In this document: positions 42,068-53,000 of the stretch, one piece after another | Numbering within the stretch: position 1 is the stretch's first letter | Layout: the number at the start of each line of letters is the position of its first letter | Source of the DNA: Prevotella sp. | Lineage (GTDB): Bacteria > Bacteroidota > Bacteroidia > Bacteroidales > Bacteroidaceae | DNA: 60,995 nucleotides | NCBI GenBank assembly: GCA_003447235.1 | Contig: DLZV01000021.1 | Span: forward strand, 1-60,995 | Direction: 5' to 3' | The notes under the pieces: generated by a model | Databases searched by the model: none | What the model saw: only the letters and a program-made list of their open reading frames with translations | What the model was told of the DNA's origin: nothing | Made by a program: the position numbers and the translations under genes

Positions 42068-44257
42068 TTATCTCACAACCGTCTTCTTGCCGTTGATGAT
42101 ATAAATACCCTTCGGGAGCTTACCATTGCTGTTGACACGCTGTCCCTGGAGGTTATAGACCACCTTCTCAGCAGACTGCTGCTCCGGAGCCACCGTAGTG
42201 CCTTCGATACCGGCTGCGGTATTCAACTTGTAGATACGGAGCGCACTGGGGTTGCTGCTCACAACAGAGGTGAGGTAGTTCTGATCGTCGATGCTCAAGA
42301 GATGATTGGCATAGTTGGCGGTGAAGCTGATAGAAGCCTCGCCATTGTTGATAGCCAGATCAAAACGACCGTTGGTGAGCGAAGATGTCGTGGTCAGACC
42401 TTCACGGCTGATAGCCAGATAACTATTGCCAACCTTGAGGGCCCAGCTAGTCGTGTTCTTACGAACAGTGAAAGCCTGGACGTCACCATTGGCGATAACC
42501 AATCCGTCCTGGGCAACGTTGACGGCAGCCACCTTGCCAAGGCCATCACGGAAGGTCGTACCTACAGAGAGCGTATTGTTGCCATTGACGACAATCACGG
42601 AGTCACCCGTCTCCAACTCATCGACCGAACGAACGAGTGAGTAGTACTGACCTGTGGTGGGCTTGTACTCGCCATCGATGGTGCGCTGGCGGAAGTTGAA
42701 GGTGGCAGTACCATCCTCGTGCAAGAGGACGCGATAGATCTCGCTGTCATCAAGGTTGACGCCAGAGTAGAGCGGGAAGCGCGTGATGTTATTCACATTG
42801 TTGCCGTAAAGCTGTGAAGAATTGACGCTATAGTTGATCTCACTTTGATCGGCAGTGACACAGTGGCAGCGCTTCTTTTTCTTCTCATTGTTGAGGGTAT
42901 TGAATTGCCACTGGTTACGGTTGTAAGCGATATGGCTTTCCATCACACCACCGGGGTTGTTGGTGAGGAACCAGTTGCCCGGCTGGCGGTTCTCGATGAT
43001 GAAATACTCCGAGACGCTATACGGGTTGTTGATACGGACGGCGAAACCAGTAGAAGAGGTGTTCGGATCGGTCAGCGTGACAGCCTGTTCGTCACTGATA
43101 GTCGGTATTTCCAGCCAGCCCAAATAACTCTTCTCATAGGCGGTGTAGCCCACGGGACGGTAGCCATTGCCAGCGTAGGGACCGCTATCCATGATAGAGT
43201 ACATACCGAAGGCATTGTCGCCGCTATAGCTATAGTTGGTCACATAAAGGTCAGGGAGACCCAAAGCGTGGCTGAACTCGTGGACGAGGGTACCGATACC
43301 ATCGGTACGGCCCTGAGAGTTGATCTCGTTACCGACGAAATAGGAATTGAACTGGATTCCATTGATGGTCTTCTCAAAGTCGTACTCATGCGGCCAAATG
43401 GTCTCAGGCTCACCACCAGAGGCTTCGCCCTGACCAGCATAGATCACGATGACGTTCTCTACCTTACCTTCCGCATTGGTGAACTTAGAGAAATCAACAC
43501 CCTGCTTAGCAGCGAGCTCCACAGCCTCGATTACCATATCCTCGGCACGGATGTCGCCACCGTTGCTGCCACCACGGTTAGCACCGTAGTAAGAACGATC
43601 CTTGCTCAAATTGACGGCTGCGACAACCTCGAAGTCAGGGTTGAACATACCGTAGCTATTCTGGACGAAATAGTCGCGGACCGAGCCAACACTACCATAC
43701 AGGTCCGAATAACCTTCCTCGGTCATGATGCGCTGGTAGAGCTCAATAGTGGATTTTTCCTGGAGTTTGACATCTGCATAGTTGACCAAGATCACAGGGA
43801 TCTTGGTATTACCAATACTTTTGACAGCACCCAAGGCACTCGTACCATACTTACCTATACCATCAGCAGTAGAGGCATAGTGGACGCGGCGGGGACCCTC
43901 ATTGCCTTCTCTCAAATCGAGAACCTCAGGAGAAGCGGCGTTAATGGTGCAGGTAGAAAGGTATTCTATCTCTGCCTGTGTACGCTCAGCAATATCGTGA
44001 GCGACGATGCTGGTCGGGACAAACTTACCATCAACGACCGTGGCGTAGCACAAATCGTAGTTGATATCGGGGTTGGAATACAGCACCTTCCCGTCGAGGG
44101 TGGTGTAATAAGCACAATAGCTTTCGCCATGCTTATAGACCTGGATGGTCGTACCATCACTTTGCTTCATCGTGTAAACCATACGCTTGGCAGGAACAGC
44201 ATGTGCACCTAACGACATGGCCAACAACGAGAGAGAAAGTAAGCAAGCTTTTTTCAT
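42068..44257 (-). CDS. Secreted M6-like metalloprotease with type IX sorting tail
   Basis: This 729-residue protein has a signal peptide (MKKACLLSLSLLAMSLGAHA) and a zinc-protease domain with HEFSHALGLPD at 326-336, typical of M6 (immune inhibitor A-like) enzymes. A beta-rich region follows. The last ~30 residues, starting near VVYNLQGQRVN and ending GIYIINGKKTVVR, are a type A sorting signal for type IX secretion, so the enzyme is likely exported to the surface or medium. It has a full promoter and lies downstream of a four-copy palindromic array. It would degrade external proteins. Confidence 0.92.
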   Translation of the reverse strand: MKKACLLSLSLLAMSLGAHAVPAKRMVYTMKQSDGTTIQVYKHGESYCAYYTTLDGKVLYSNPDINYDLCYATVVDGKFVPTSIVAHDIAERTQAEIEYLSTCTINAASPEVLDLREGNEGPRRVHYASTADGIGKYGTSALGAVKSIGNTKIPVILVNYADVKLQEKSTIELYQRIMTEEGYSDLYGSVGSVRDYFVQNSYGMFNPDFEVVAAVNLSKDRSYYGANRGGSNGGDIRAEDMVIEAVELAAKQGVDFSKFTNAEGKVENVIVIYAGQGEASGGEPETIWPHEYDFEKTINGIQFNSYFVGNEINSQGRTDGIGTLVHEFSHALGLPDLYVTNYSYSGDNAFGMYSIMDSGPYAGNGYRPVGYTAYEKSYLGWLEIPTISDEQAVTLTDPNTSSTGFAVRINNPYSVSEYFIIENRQPGNWFLTNNPGGVMESHIAYNRNQWQFNTLNNEKKKKRCHCVTADQSEINYSVNSSQLYGNNVNNITRFPLYSGVNLDDSEIYRVLLHEDGTATFNFRQRTIDGEYKPTTGQYYSLVRSVDELETGDSVIVVNGNNTLSVGTTFRDGLGKVAAVNVAQDGLVIANGDVQAFTVRKNTTSWALKVGNSYLAISREGLTTTSSLTNGRFDLAINNGEASISFTANYANHLLSIDDQNYLTSVVSSNPSALRIYKLNTAAGIEGTTVAPEQQSAEKVVYNLQGQRVNSNGKLPKGIYIINGKKTVVR

Positions 44258-44296
44258 TCGTCAAAAAAATATTTTTCAATTGATTATTTATGGCGA

Positions 44297-44327
44297 CAAA
44301 GTTAGCAAAAAAAATATTGCCATCAAA
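44297..44327 (-). promoter_or_regulatory. Promoter for M6-like protease gene
   Basis: On the minus strand TTTG (44327-44324), 19 bp, then TAACTTTG (44304-44297) match the consensus. The start codon is 39 bp downstream. Confidence 0.85.
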
Positions 44328-44451
44328 GAATGAGAGAAACAATTAATGTTAAAGGCGCTATAGAAAATGCATAAGGGATAAAAAAGAAACGAAGACGCTA
44401 TCAAGAGAGACTCAGAAAACGCTTAAAAAAGCTTGTTACATGCGTTCGCGA

Positions 44452-44533
44452 ATGAAGTTAACTTCGTAGGCCGATGAAGTTAACTTCGTGGGCCGATGAA
44501 GTTAACTTCGTAGGGCGATGAAGTTAACTTCAT
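44452..44533. repeat. Four-copy palindromic array, exact 22-bp period
   Basis: The perfect palindrome GAAGTTAACTTC occurs at 44454, 44476, 44498 and 44520. The 10-bp spacers are nearly the same: GTAGGCCGAT, GTGGGCCGAT and GTAGGGCGAT. The period is close to two helical turns, so all sites would face the same side of DNA. The array is about 130-205 bp upstream of the protease promoter, in a 510-bp gap that otherwise holds an A/G-rich stretch and a terminator. It may be an operator array or a structural repeat. Confidence 0.9.
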
Positions 44534-44705
44534 AAAAGTAGGGGGAAAATAGGGGAAAAGAGGCAAAAAGGGGAAACGGCTAATAGTTAAAAAAAAGAGG
44601 AGGAAAAATAAGAAAAAAGGAAAAAGGAGCTAAACAAGAAATGAAGAGGGGTGCAGGATGACTCTTGGTAAAAGATCTTATGAGATGAACACACTTAAAA
44701 TTGAA

Positions 44706-44735
44706 AGAGGTGCGACCTGCACAGGCCGCACCTCT
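44706..44735 (-). terminator. Terminator after the 401-residue secreted protein gene
   Basis: AGAGGTGCG and CGCACCTCT form a perfect stem around a 12-nt loop, 33 bp after the stop on the minus strand. Confidence 0.85.
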
Positions 44736-44767
44736 CAAAAAAGAAAGTGTGTATCTAAAAGTAAAAA

Positions 44768-45973
44768 TTACTTCTGAAGCTTCTTCACACCATTCTGGAT
44801 GACAATTCCCTTGTAGTCCTTGCCAACCTGCTGGCCAGCGAGGTTGAAGATGCGGTTGTCAGCGGGCTTGGTGGTCTTTACAGTTACACCAGCAATACCA
44901 GTGGTAGTCGGTGTATAGGTACAATTATAGAAAAATTCGGTACCATAACCAGTTTGCTGAGAATCAAGATTGGAAAAGCCACGGAAATAGATGTCACGGA
45001 AAGCAACCTCCCCACCAACGTAAGAACCACCTTCGATAGTAGCCATGTTCATATCCGTACGAATTCTTCCATCAGCAACGGACACACCACGAAGTAAGAC
45101 ATATTTGCCATAAGTTTCGTGTGCATTCTTGTCAGTAATGTAGTTCATCGCCTGACCAGTTGCCATGGTAGCACTTTCTCCGTCCACATCTACAGAGAAT
45201 TTGCAACCATAATTTACGCCTAATTTAAGAAGCTGGTTGTAAATATCTACAACACCGTCAGTGGCTGCACTGTAATCCAACCAAACGGGCTGCTCGAATT
45301 CCAACCAATCATCCTTGCCTTCTGCGTTCTTGCCAGTGATGTATCCAGTTTCGACAGCATTGGCACGTGCAATAGTCGAAGAGACATTGCGTAATACCCA
45401 AGCATTCTGGTATTCTCCCTCGGTAATAATGAAATAATAACCAGCGACGGTATCATTCGGAACGATCTGTCCTGTCTCGGGATTATAAGAGGCAACAAAA
45501 TTGCAGAATTTATCATTGGTACTTACACCTGTGAACAACACAGGAGACTGGCCAGCCTGACCACCGAAGTCAAACGGAGCACCATCATTGGTATACTGTT
45601 GCGGAACGATAAAAGAGTTTGTCTTCTCATCCAGATATCCGTAAACATAGCCTAACTGGTTACCAGCGACATTCCACTTGACATTCAAAGTATTGCCAGC
45701 TTCATCAGCAACATTAGCAGTGAACATTGTGTCAACAGTGGAATTATTGATTTCATTTTCCTCATCCCAGGCATTATTGACAAAAAGACCAATAAAATTC
45801 TTGACGTCAACTTTCTTTGCAGCTGGTGCCTTTTTGGCAACACCCTCAAACTTTGCTGCAGTGAGACTGCTCAGCTTCAATTCATTGAATGAAACGGGAG
45901 CCTTCTGGAGTTTCTGTGCAGAAGCACCCATGCAAGCTGCTAAAGCACATGATGCAAGTAAAAACTTCTTCAT
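44768..45973 (-). CDS. Secreted protein of unknown function with type IX sorting tail
   Basis: The 401-residue product begins with a signal peptide (MKKFLLASCALAACMGASAQ). It ends with a sorting signal, RIFNLAGQQVGKDYKG then NGVKKLQK, so it should be exported by the type IX system. The middle is beta-rich, without a recognised catalytic motif. It lies 94 bp after the DUF4302 gene with a hairpin in between, so it may be expressed from the SusC operon at a lower or different level. Base use looks AT-richer than most genes here. Function is unknown. Confidence 0.85.
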   Translation of the reverse strand: MKKFLLASCALAACMGASAQKLQKAPVSFNELKLSSLTAAKFEGVAKKAPAAKKVDVKNFIGLFVNNAWDEENEINNSTVDTMFTANVADEAGNTLNVKWNVAGNQLGYVYGYLDEKTNSFIVPQQYTNDGAPFDFGGQAGQSPVLFTGVSTNDKFCNFVASYNPETGQIVPNDTVAGYYFIITEGEYQNAWVLRNVSSTIARANAVETGYITGKNAEGKDDWLEFEQPVWLDYSAATDGVVDIYNQLLKLGVNYGCKFSVDVDGESATMATGQAMNYITDKNAHETYGKYVLLRGVSVADGRIRTDMNMATIEGGSYVGGEVAFRDIYFRGFSNLDSQQTGYGTEFFYNCTYTPTTTGIAGVTVKTTKPADNRIFNLAGQQVGKDYKGIVIQNGVKKLQK

Positions 45974-46027
45974 TGTTTTTAAACTGTTTAATTAATTAAA
46001 AAAATAATGATCAATAAGTATATCTCC

Positions 46028-46051
46028 CCCCTGCCCGAAGAAAGGCAGGGG
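46028..46051 (-). other. Intercistronic hairpin after DUF4302 gene
   Basis: CCCCTGCC at 46028-46035 pairs with GGCAGGGG at 46044-46051 around an 8-nt loop. An A/T-rich tail on the minus strand makes it a partial terminator candidate within the SusC-type operon. Confidence 0.65.
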
Positions 46052-46067
46052 AAGAGAAAAGAGTTTA

Positions 46068-47432
46068 TTACTGTTCTGAACCGCCGAACGGATACATGAC
46101 CTGAGTAGCGGTGAGCTCGAGAACATTCTCCGGATGATCAACCTGGATCAGCTTCATATAAGTCGGCTTACGCGGGTTGTCAGTCTCCAACTTGAGACGG
46201 AGCTTGTTGTTCAGAGCGGAGAAGGTCTTCAGGACCGGCGTGAGCTTGTAGCTCTTCATGAATACCTGAGCGGCCTTGTTGGTGGGCGAGTTGCGGTTGT
46301 ACTGCAAAGCTATCTCGTCACCTGCCTCATTCGGGTCACGAACCGTGAGCTCGACGTAGAGGTAGTCACTGCTCAACCATGCGTGGAAACCGAACTTGTT
46401 GTTATAGGTACCAATCATAGCCTGGTAGAGAATAGCCTCCTTACCATTGGCAGCCTTCTTGATACCCTCCATGAAATCGTTCCAAGCACCCTCGGCGTAA
46501 GGTCCAACCTTGCTGCCATCGAAGAACCACTGGCCCTTCTTGAATGCGTCAACAACAGGCGGTACAACCGTCTCAAGGCAGATGCTGGCATCACCCTGCG
46601 GATAGAAACGCTCATCAGAGGGATCATTGTAATCCTTAGAGAAGTTGGTGAACTTCTTGCCACCGATCTCAACCTCCTGATAGAACTTAAAGCCCTCCGG
46701 AGTAACGATGTACGGGTAAGCGGTAGCCTTCATCTGACCCGTAGAGTCAGGATACTGGAAGATCAAGGTGTGGAAGTCGCCATACTGAGTGACCTCTGCC
46801 AACGTATCAGTATTTGAAAGAAGCGTGTAAGAGCTGGAAGCCATGAAAGTCTTCACATTCTCAACCTCCTTGAGGTAGGAAGCCCAATCCTGATCAGCCT
46901 TCATCGGGAGCATGACGATGCGATCACCATGCTTCAGACCCTGAAGAACGATCGTGTCAGAAGTACACTTGAGTACGCGGAACTCGAAGTCGCCACCGAA
47001 ACCAGTACCAGCCTCACCGTAGTCATCATTCTTCGGATCAGCAAAGTAGTGGAACAGCTTGTTATAAGTATCGAAAGAGACTACGACACCCATAGACTGG
47101 TTCACAGTGAAGTGAGCCAAAGAAGACTCCGTGATCAAGTTGCCAGAAGCATCAAGACCAGCCTCATGGTTCTTACCAGCCTTCTCAGAGGCAATCAGAA
47201 CCGAGTCACCCTGGAACTTGCAGAGTACATTGTAGCCACCATAGGTGACATCACCATAGTACTCCATGCGCCATCCGTTGGATGCACCCTGAAGGGTCTT
47301 CTTAACCTCGGCTACAGACTTGGTAGCACGCTCAGGGGCACTTTCAGGAAAATAATTGTCCACGTCGCTGGTACAAGCGTTGAACGCTATGAATGAAACC
47401 AGCAGTGCGAATAAATAACTAATCTTTCTCAT
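46068..47432 (-). CDS. DUF4302 family lipoprotein
   Basis: The 454-residue product has a lipoprotein signal with C20 (SFIAFNACTSD) and is probably anchored in the outer membrane. The N-terminal block VAEVKKTLQGASNGWRMEYY and the following beta-rich repeats are typical of DUF4302 proteins, which often sit next to SusC/SusD pairs and HExxH lipoproteins. No catalytic motif is visible; a ligand- or substrate-binding role is inferred. It follows the zinc metallohydrolase gene by 24 bp. Confidence 0.85.
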   Translation of the reverse strand: MRKISYLFALLVSFIAFNACTSDVDNYFPESAPERATKSVAEVKKTLQGASNGWRMEYYGDVTYGGYNVLCKFQGDSVLIASEKAGKNHEAGLDASGNLITESSLAHFTVNQSMGVVVSFDTYNKLFHYFADPKNDDYGEAGTGFGGDFEFRVLKCTSDTIVLQGLKHGDRIVMLPMKADQDWASYLKEVENVKTFMASSSYTLLSNTDTLAEVTQYGDFHTLIFQYPDSTGQMKATAYPYIVTPEGFKFYQEVEIGGKKFTNFSKDYNDPSDERFYPQGDASICLETVVPPVVDAFKKGQWFFDGSKVGPYAEGAWNDFMEGIKKAANGKEAILYQAMIGTYNNKFGFHAWLSSDYLYVELTVRDPNEAGDEIALQYNRNSPTNKAAQVFMKSYKLTPVLKTFSALNNKLRLKLETDNPRKPTYMKLIQVDHPENVLELTATQVMYPFGGSEQ

Positions 47433-47456
47433 TTCTAAATAACCTTAAGCGTTGCT

Positions 47457-48437
47457 TTAATTCTGATTTAAATCACGAAGATTCAAGCGAATTGCCTCTG
47501 AAGAGCGGCGCAGCAAAACAGCACGCATCTCATCGATGTCGATATTCCAGCTTTCGCTGAAGTAAGCACGAACGGCAGCGAGCTTGGTCTGCAGGAGGGC
47601 AGAACCCTCGGGGCCAGCCTTTGCAAGAATCATATCCCATGCAGACGGGGTCATCGTAACATAAGTGGCATACATCTCAGCGAAGTCCTCATTGTACTCC
47701 TGAGAAGCATAAGCGGTCACAAAACCCTCCTTAGCTACAGCGGTATCCTTGAGGTTGACCCAGTCCTGAGAGTGGTAAGAACCACCCGTGATGGTCTGGT
47801 AGTCGGTGCTGTAGTTCTTCTGCTGCGTCAAGATGTGGCAGAACTCATGGTGCATCGTGTGGAAGAACCAGTAGTTCATGTCGATAGGTACCTCGCTACG
47901 ATCAGCATAAGGATTCTCAACGTTGATGCTGGGGTTATCGACATCCAAACGGTTGACACCGTAGAGCATAATCTTCAAACCACCCTCAGCAGTACCCAAA
48001 ATGATAGAGCCGTTGGCACTATACTCATTGGAACCGATGAGCTGCATCTGTCGCGGGCAGTACTTCTTGAGGAAGTTGCGACCCTTGCCCTCGTAATAGG
48101 TAGCGGGATCCTCGCGCTTATAGATGGAGTCGAAGACCTCAGAATAAGCGTCGAGCCACATGTGCTTCACAAGGATAGCCAGCGCCTTGGACTTTTCAAC
48201 ATCGGCCGGAATGACGTTATAGACCTGATCCGTGAGCTTATCGTTGTAACGATACTGGAAGTCGATGTTGTACGTCTCCAGATAGTTCTTGGTAAGCCAC
48301 TTGTCAAACTCACCATTGGCCTTGATAGTATCTCCTGCAAATACGGACGTAGAGCTCAAGTCATCATCACTGCAACCAGTGAGCATGAAGCCCATGCTGC
48401 AAAGCAGAAGAGAGGCGAACAAATATATTCTTTTCAT
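47457..48437 (-). CDS. HExxH zinc metallohydrolase lipoprotein linked to TonB import
   Basis: This 326-residue lipoprotein (C22 in LTGCSDDD) carries the zinc motif HEFCH at 197-201, with a later EDFAEMYATY segment that could supply a third ligand. It matches the class of metallohydrolase lipoproteins encoded beside SusC/SusD genes. It would cut or process substrate at the outer membrane before TonB-dependent uptake. It lies between the SusD-like gene (19 bp) and the DUF4302 gene (24 bp). Substrate is unknown; a peptide or protein is likely. Confidence 0.9.
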   Translation of the reverse strand: MKRIYLFASLLLCSMGFMLTGCSDDDLSSTSVFAGDTIKANGEFDKWLTKNYLETYNIDFQYRYNDKLTDQVYNVIPADVEKSKALAILVKHMWLDAYSEVFDSIYKREDPATYYEGKGRNFLKKYCPRQMQLIGSNEYSANGSIILGTAEGGLKIMLYGVNRLDVDNPSINVENPYADRSEVPIDMNYWFFHTMHHEFCHILTQQKNYSTDYQTITGGSYHSQDWVNLKDTAVAKEGFVTAYASQEYNEDFAEMYATYVTMTPSAWDMILAKAGPEGSALLQTKLAAVRAYFSESWNIDIDEMRAVLLRRSSEAIRLNLRDLNQN

Positions 48438-48456
48438 TGATAGATGCTATTTAAAT

Positions 48457-50052
48457 TCAACGGGGATTAGCTGTCTGACCAGCGCTAATGACATCCTGAG
48501 GCAGCTGGATAGCACCTCTCAAGTCACCGGCCTTGAACGTAATACCTTCACGTCCGGAGATCTCATGCGTATATTCCATGCCATAACGCTTCAGATCGTA
48601 GAAGCGGAGACCCTGGAAGAGCGTATCCAGACGACGCATGTGGAGAATGAGAAGAATCAAGTTCTCCTGCGTATTGACCTCGACACCATAAGAAGTGGTG
48701 TAAGGCTGCTGAAGAGTGAAGCCCTGCGGGTGCAACTGCTTACGGATAGAATAGTCACGAGGACCATCGAGGACAGCAGGCTGATAATCCATGTTAGTAA
48801 AGAAGGTATCGACCACGGCCGTCGTCAGAACCGGACGAATGGTAGGACCTTCCTTCTCTTTGCAGTGGCTGACCACCCACATGTTCATATCCTTCAGCGC
48901 ATTGGCAGTATCGTTCTTCAGGGCATAAGCCTCTGCACGAACCAAGAGCGTCTCATCACCCGTGAACGCGTGGTCCACGATGTGAGCATAACCCGTCTGG
49001 TTGATACGGTCCGTCATTTCGAAGTGCTCAATCATCGTCGGGAAAGCAGCGCAAGCAGAAGTACCATAGATCTTCGTTGAGAAGTAGAGCGTATTGTCAG
49101 AAGATCCCGAACCCCACGGAGCTCTTGCCCAATACGTGTCATAAGTAGCCACCATAGAGTTGTGAGCATAGCGTGAGTTGTAACCCATGTTGAGGAAACG
49201 GGCACCCGAAGAGTAAGCCGTAACCAACAAGTAGTTAGACTTCAAACCACTACGGATCACAGTGTTGGAAATATCCTGAGCACCTAATTGCATGATGGAG
49301 GGGAAGTCGAAGAGCTGAGAAGGCACATCGGCACCCAAAGCGCGGGTAGCATAGTTGATCGCCTTGTCGTAGTTCATGTAATACAAGTTGAAACGAGCAG
49401 CGAAAGCGTATGCAGCCTTTGAATTCCAGTGATACTTAGGCACAGAGTAGATACCATCATCGACAGCGGGGAGAGCCTCCTCGATATCGCGATTGATGTT
49501 GGCATAGAGCTCGCGAAGCGTACCACGCTTATAGGTGTCGTTGACGCTCTGCTCCGGCTTCAGCGGATAAGCCAGACCGAGATACTCGTCAGCCTTCTCC
49601 GGGTTCCAAGCCATACAGAAGACGCTGGCAAGCTGCATCATACTGTAGGCGCGGCAGAGTTTAGCCTCGGCCAACTGCGGAGCCAATGCAGCAGAATCGC
49701 CATACTCCTTGATCGCCTTGATAGCCTCGTTGGCCGTAGCAACAGAAGTATAATAACCGTTCCAAACACTGGTCGGGCTGTCATTACCAGCCGTAGATTT
49801 GACATCCTTGAACTGATAGAGCTCGTCAACAAGCTGGTCCACTCCATAGGAGTTACCATTATTGCCAACATTATCAGAACTGATCTCAGCCATGACAGCC
49901 ACGTGGTTTGTCGGATAGGCAGAGGTGAGCAGCTGAGTAATCTTCTCCTTCGTGTCGAGCGTTGCACGATCATCTGGCAACTTGTCAAGATAATCATCGC
50001 AAGATGCCAACGACAGAGCGGCAAGACCTAAAAATAAATATTTTGTCTTCAT
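48457..50052 (-). CDS. SusD/RagB family nutrient-binding lipoprotein
   Basis: SusD-like proteins form a lid over SusC channels and bind the nutrient on the cell surface. The 531-residue product has a lipobox with C18 (LAALSLASCDDY), the opening DYLDKLPDDRATLDTKEKI and TPR-like helices, including AEAKLCRAYSMMQLASVFC. The C-terminal segment with LILLILHMRRLDTLFQGLRF and YDLKRYGM fits the family. It starts 20 bp after the SusC-like gene. The ligand is not known. Confidence 0.94.
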   Translation of the reverse strand: MKTKYLFLGLAALSLASCDDYLDKLPDDRATLDTKEKITQLLTSAYPTNHVAVMAEISSDNVGNNGNSYGVDQLVDELYQFKDVKSTAGNDSPTSVWNGYYTSVATANEAIKAIKEYGDSAALAPQLAEAKLCRAYSMMQLASVFCMAWNPEKADEYLGLAYPLKPEQSVNDTYKRGTLRELYANINRDIEEALPAVDDGIYSVPKYHWNSKAAYAFAARFNLYYMNYDKAINYATRALGADVPSQLFDFPSIMQLGAQDISNTVIRSGLKSNYLLVTAYSSGARFLNMGYNSRYAHNSMVATYDTYWARAPWGSGSSDNTLYFSTKIYGTSACAAFPTMIEHFEMTDRINQTGYAHIVDHAFTGDETLLVRAEAYALKNDTANALKDMNMWVVSHCKEKEGPTIRPVLTTAVVDTFFTNMDYQPAVLDGPRDYSIRKQLHPQGFTLQQPYTTSYGVEVNTQENLILLILHMRRLDTLFQGLRFYDLKRYGMEYTHEISGREGITFKAGDLRGAIQLPQDVISAGQTANPR

Positions 50053-50072
50053 TTTCTTGATTGCTGATATGT

Positions 50073-53000
50073 TTAAATTCCAAGACGGACCGTGAAAGTG
50101 AACTGACGTGCCATCGGGACGGCAACACCACCAGAGTTCATAAACTCAGGATCCTGACCGTTCAACTTCTTATCAGAGTAGATAAGGAAGAGGTTGGTAC
50201 CCTGCAACTTCAAGCTCATGGAAGAGAGACCAATGTGCTTGATCAAGCTCAGAGGAACGTCGTAAGCGATGGAGATCTCCTTCATACGGATGAAGTCACC
50301 TTTTGCGATACGGTTGTGAGAATAGTTATAAGCAGTGTAAGCATAGCCGAGGTAAGCGTCGCCCTGGAGCTGACGGTAGTCAGCGATAGCCGGGATGTCG
50401 GTGTGCTTCTCATCACCAGGCACAACCCAACGGTTCTGGAACTCCTTCGGCATGGCGGTGAGGTCAGAGTAACCCGTGCTGAAAGCCGGGTCGAGGCGGA
50501 CCTTGTTACCAGCAGCGTAGGTGATGAACACGTTCAGGTGGAGACCCTTATAAGAGAAGGTGTTGCCCAAAGAACCAGAGAACGTCGGATCCGTCGGACC
50601 CTCGTAGATGAGGTGGTCGAGGTTGTACGACTGGAAGTCGATGTCGCTCGTGACGAGTTTGCCATCCTGGTTGATGAACGTTGGAATACCATGGTTGTTA
50701 AGACCCTGGAAGTCCATAGAGAAGAGCGCACGGTAGGGATAGCCCTTAGAGGTGAAACCAGAGCCAGCGATCATGTTGATCAGGCGGTTCTTAGACTGCA
50801 GATCCGTAACCTTAGACTTGGTGTGAGAGAAGATAAAGTCAGTGCTCCACTGGAAGTCCTTGGTGACGATGTTGCGAGAAGAAATCGTGACCTCCTCACC
50901 ATAAGAGCGCATAGAGGCAACGTTGGCGTACTTCATGATGGTACCGCCCTCACCCGTGGTGATCTTCGGTCCAATCAAGTCGTAGTTGTTACGGAGATAG
51001 TAAGCCAACTCCACATTCAAGCGGTTGTCGAGGAAACCGAGGTCGAGACCGAGATTGAACTCGTGCTTCTTCTCATAAGTCAGATCAGGGTTGGCGAAAG
51101 AGTAAACCTCGATACCAGACTCCTTGTCTGCGCTGAACGGACGCCACGGGTTGTAGCTCTGGAAGATAGACTCTGCGTTCGTGATAGCAGGCTTATCACC
51201 CGTCAAAGAGTAAGAAGTCTTGAACGTAGCGTGAGAGAGAGCGGGACGAAGCTTTTCGAACCAAGGCTCCTCATGGATGTTCCAAGCACCTGAAACGTTC
51301 CAGGTCGGCAACCAGCGAGCGCTGCGGGCCTTACCCAGACGGTTGCTACCCTCGTAACGACCAGTGACGTTGAAGGTATAACGACCCTTCCAAGAGTAAG
51401 TAGCGGTAGCGAAGAAAGAAGCCTCACGGCTATAGCCATTGCTCAAAGAGTAGTACATAGAGTTCTCCTCAGCAGCCTGCTTGAAGTACTTGTAGTCGTA
51501 GCTACCGAGCATACCCATGCCATACTGCATACCTACACCATTGAAGTAGGTAGAGCTACGGTCAACGTTGTTGACCTCCATACCACCATAGAGGTTGAGG
51601 ATGTGGCGATCGTTGTAAACATCGTTATAAGAAGCAGTGGCACGGAAGTCCCAGCTGTTCATCTTATACTTGGTCTCACGGAAGAAACCACCACGGGGAA
51701 GAACCGTCTGACGGAGGCTGTTGGGCACATCCGGGTCGAGGTACAACCAAGAGTTGGCATCACGCATGGTAGCGTCGTCCATGGCACGGTAAGCCATAGC
51801 CTGGTTAGAGTTCTCCTTGATACGGTGATCCATCGTCGTGGTAGAGAACTTGTAAGCACCCAACACGCTGATTTCCACCTTAGAGATGGGCTTGTACTTC
51901 AACTCGGCCTGATACTTCAAGTCGACGATGTCGTAGTCCATGTAGTTATTGTCGAGCTCGTTCTTGATGTTGAACGGAGCGTAGTTGCGAACATAGTACT
52001 CGTTAGGATCGAGCGTACGAGAAGAGTTCAACGCGTAAGAATACGGGTTGATATCGAATTCACGAGACACAGCACCCGTCACGGCGTTGGTGGACTGGTT
52101 GCCGGTACCCGGAGCCTGCTGCTTACGGTAGCTGGCATTAGCAATCATGTTCAAAGAAACCTTCTTGCTAATGTTGTAGTTGGCATTGATGTTGGCGGTG
52201 TAACGCTGTACGTTGCTACGCTTCGTCCATCCCGGGTCATCCAGGAAAGAGAAAGAAGTATAGTACTGAGCCTTATCCGTACCAGAGCTCATACTGATAG
52301 AGTGGTTCATCTGGATGGAGTTGGAGAACAACTCATCGAACCAGTCCGTATTGCGATACTCAGCCTCGCGGAGGTAAGCATTCATAGCCTCCTGCGTGTT
52401 GGCAAGACCGAAGCGACCATTGGTCTCATCGTACTCATTCATAAGGTGATACATCTTACCGAAGACACCGCTTGCGCTGGCGCGATAAGAGTTCATGAAA
52501 GAGAAGAAACCACCCTTCATCATCTCACGATAGACAGACATCTGCTCCTGTGAGTTCATGATGTTGAACTGGTTGTAGTTCGGCTTCAAGCGCATGGTGA
52601 ACTCACCCGTATAAGAAATACGAGCGCTACCAGCCTTACCACGCTTCGTGGTAACGACAATCACACCAGCCATAGCGCGGGCACCGTAGATAGAGGTGGC
52701 CGAACCGTCCTTCAAGATGTCGAAGCTGGCGATATCGTCGGCGTTGAGACCAGCGATAGCATTGGAAATGACCGTAGCGGCATCACCAGAGGAAAGAGCG
52801 TCAGCATCGACCTCAGTCACATCCTCCATGATGACACCATCGACCACCCAAAGCGGCTTGGAAGAACCATAAATAGAAGTAGCACCACGGACACGAATCT
52901 TCGGTGCCGTACCAAAGGTACCAGAGACGTTCTGCACACTCACACCAGCTGCGCGACCCTCCAATGAACGAGAGATGTCGGCGACACCGTCGAGCTTAGC

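Noticed and set aside
44452..44533. CRISPR array
   Set aside because: The spacers between palindromes are only 10 bp and nearly identical, and no cas genes are present.
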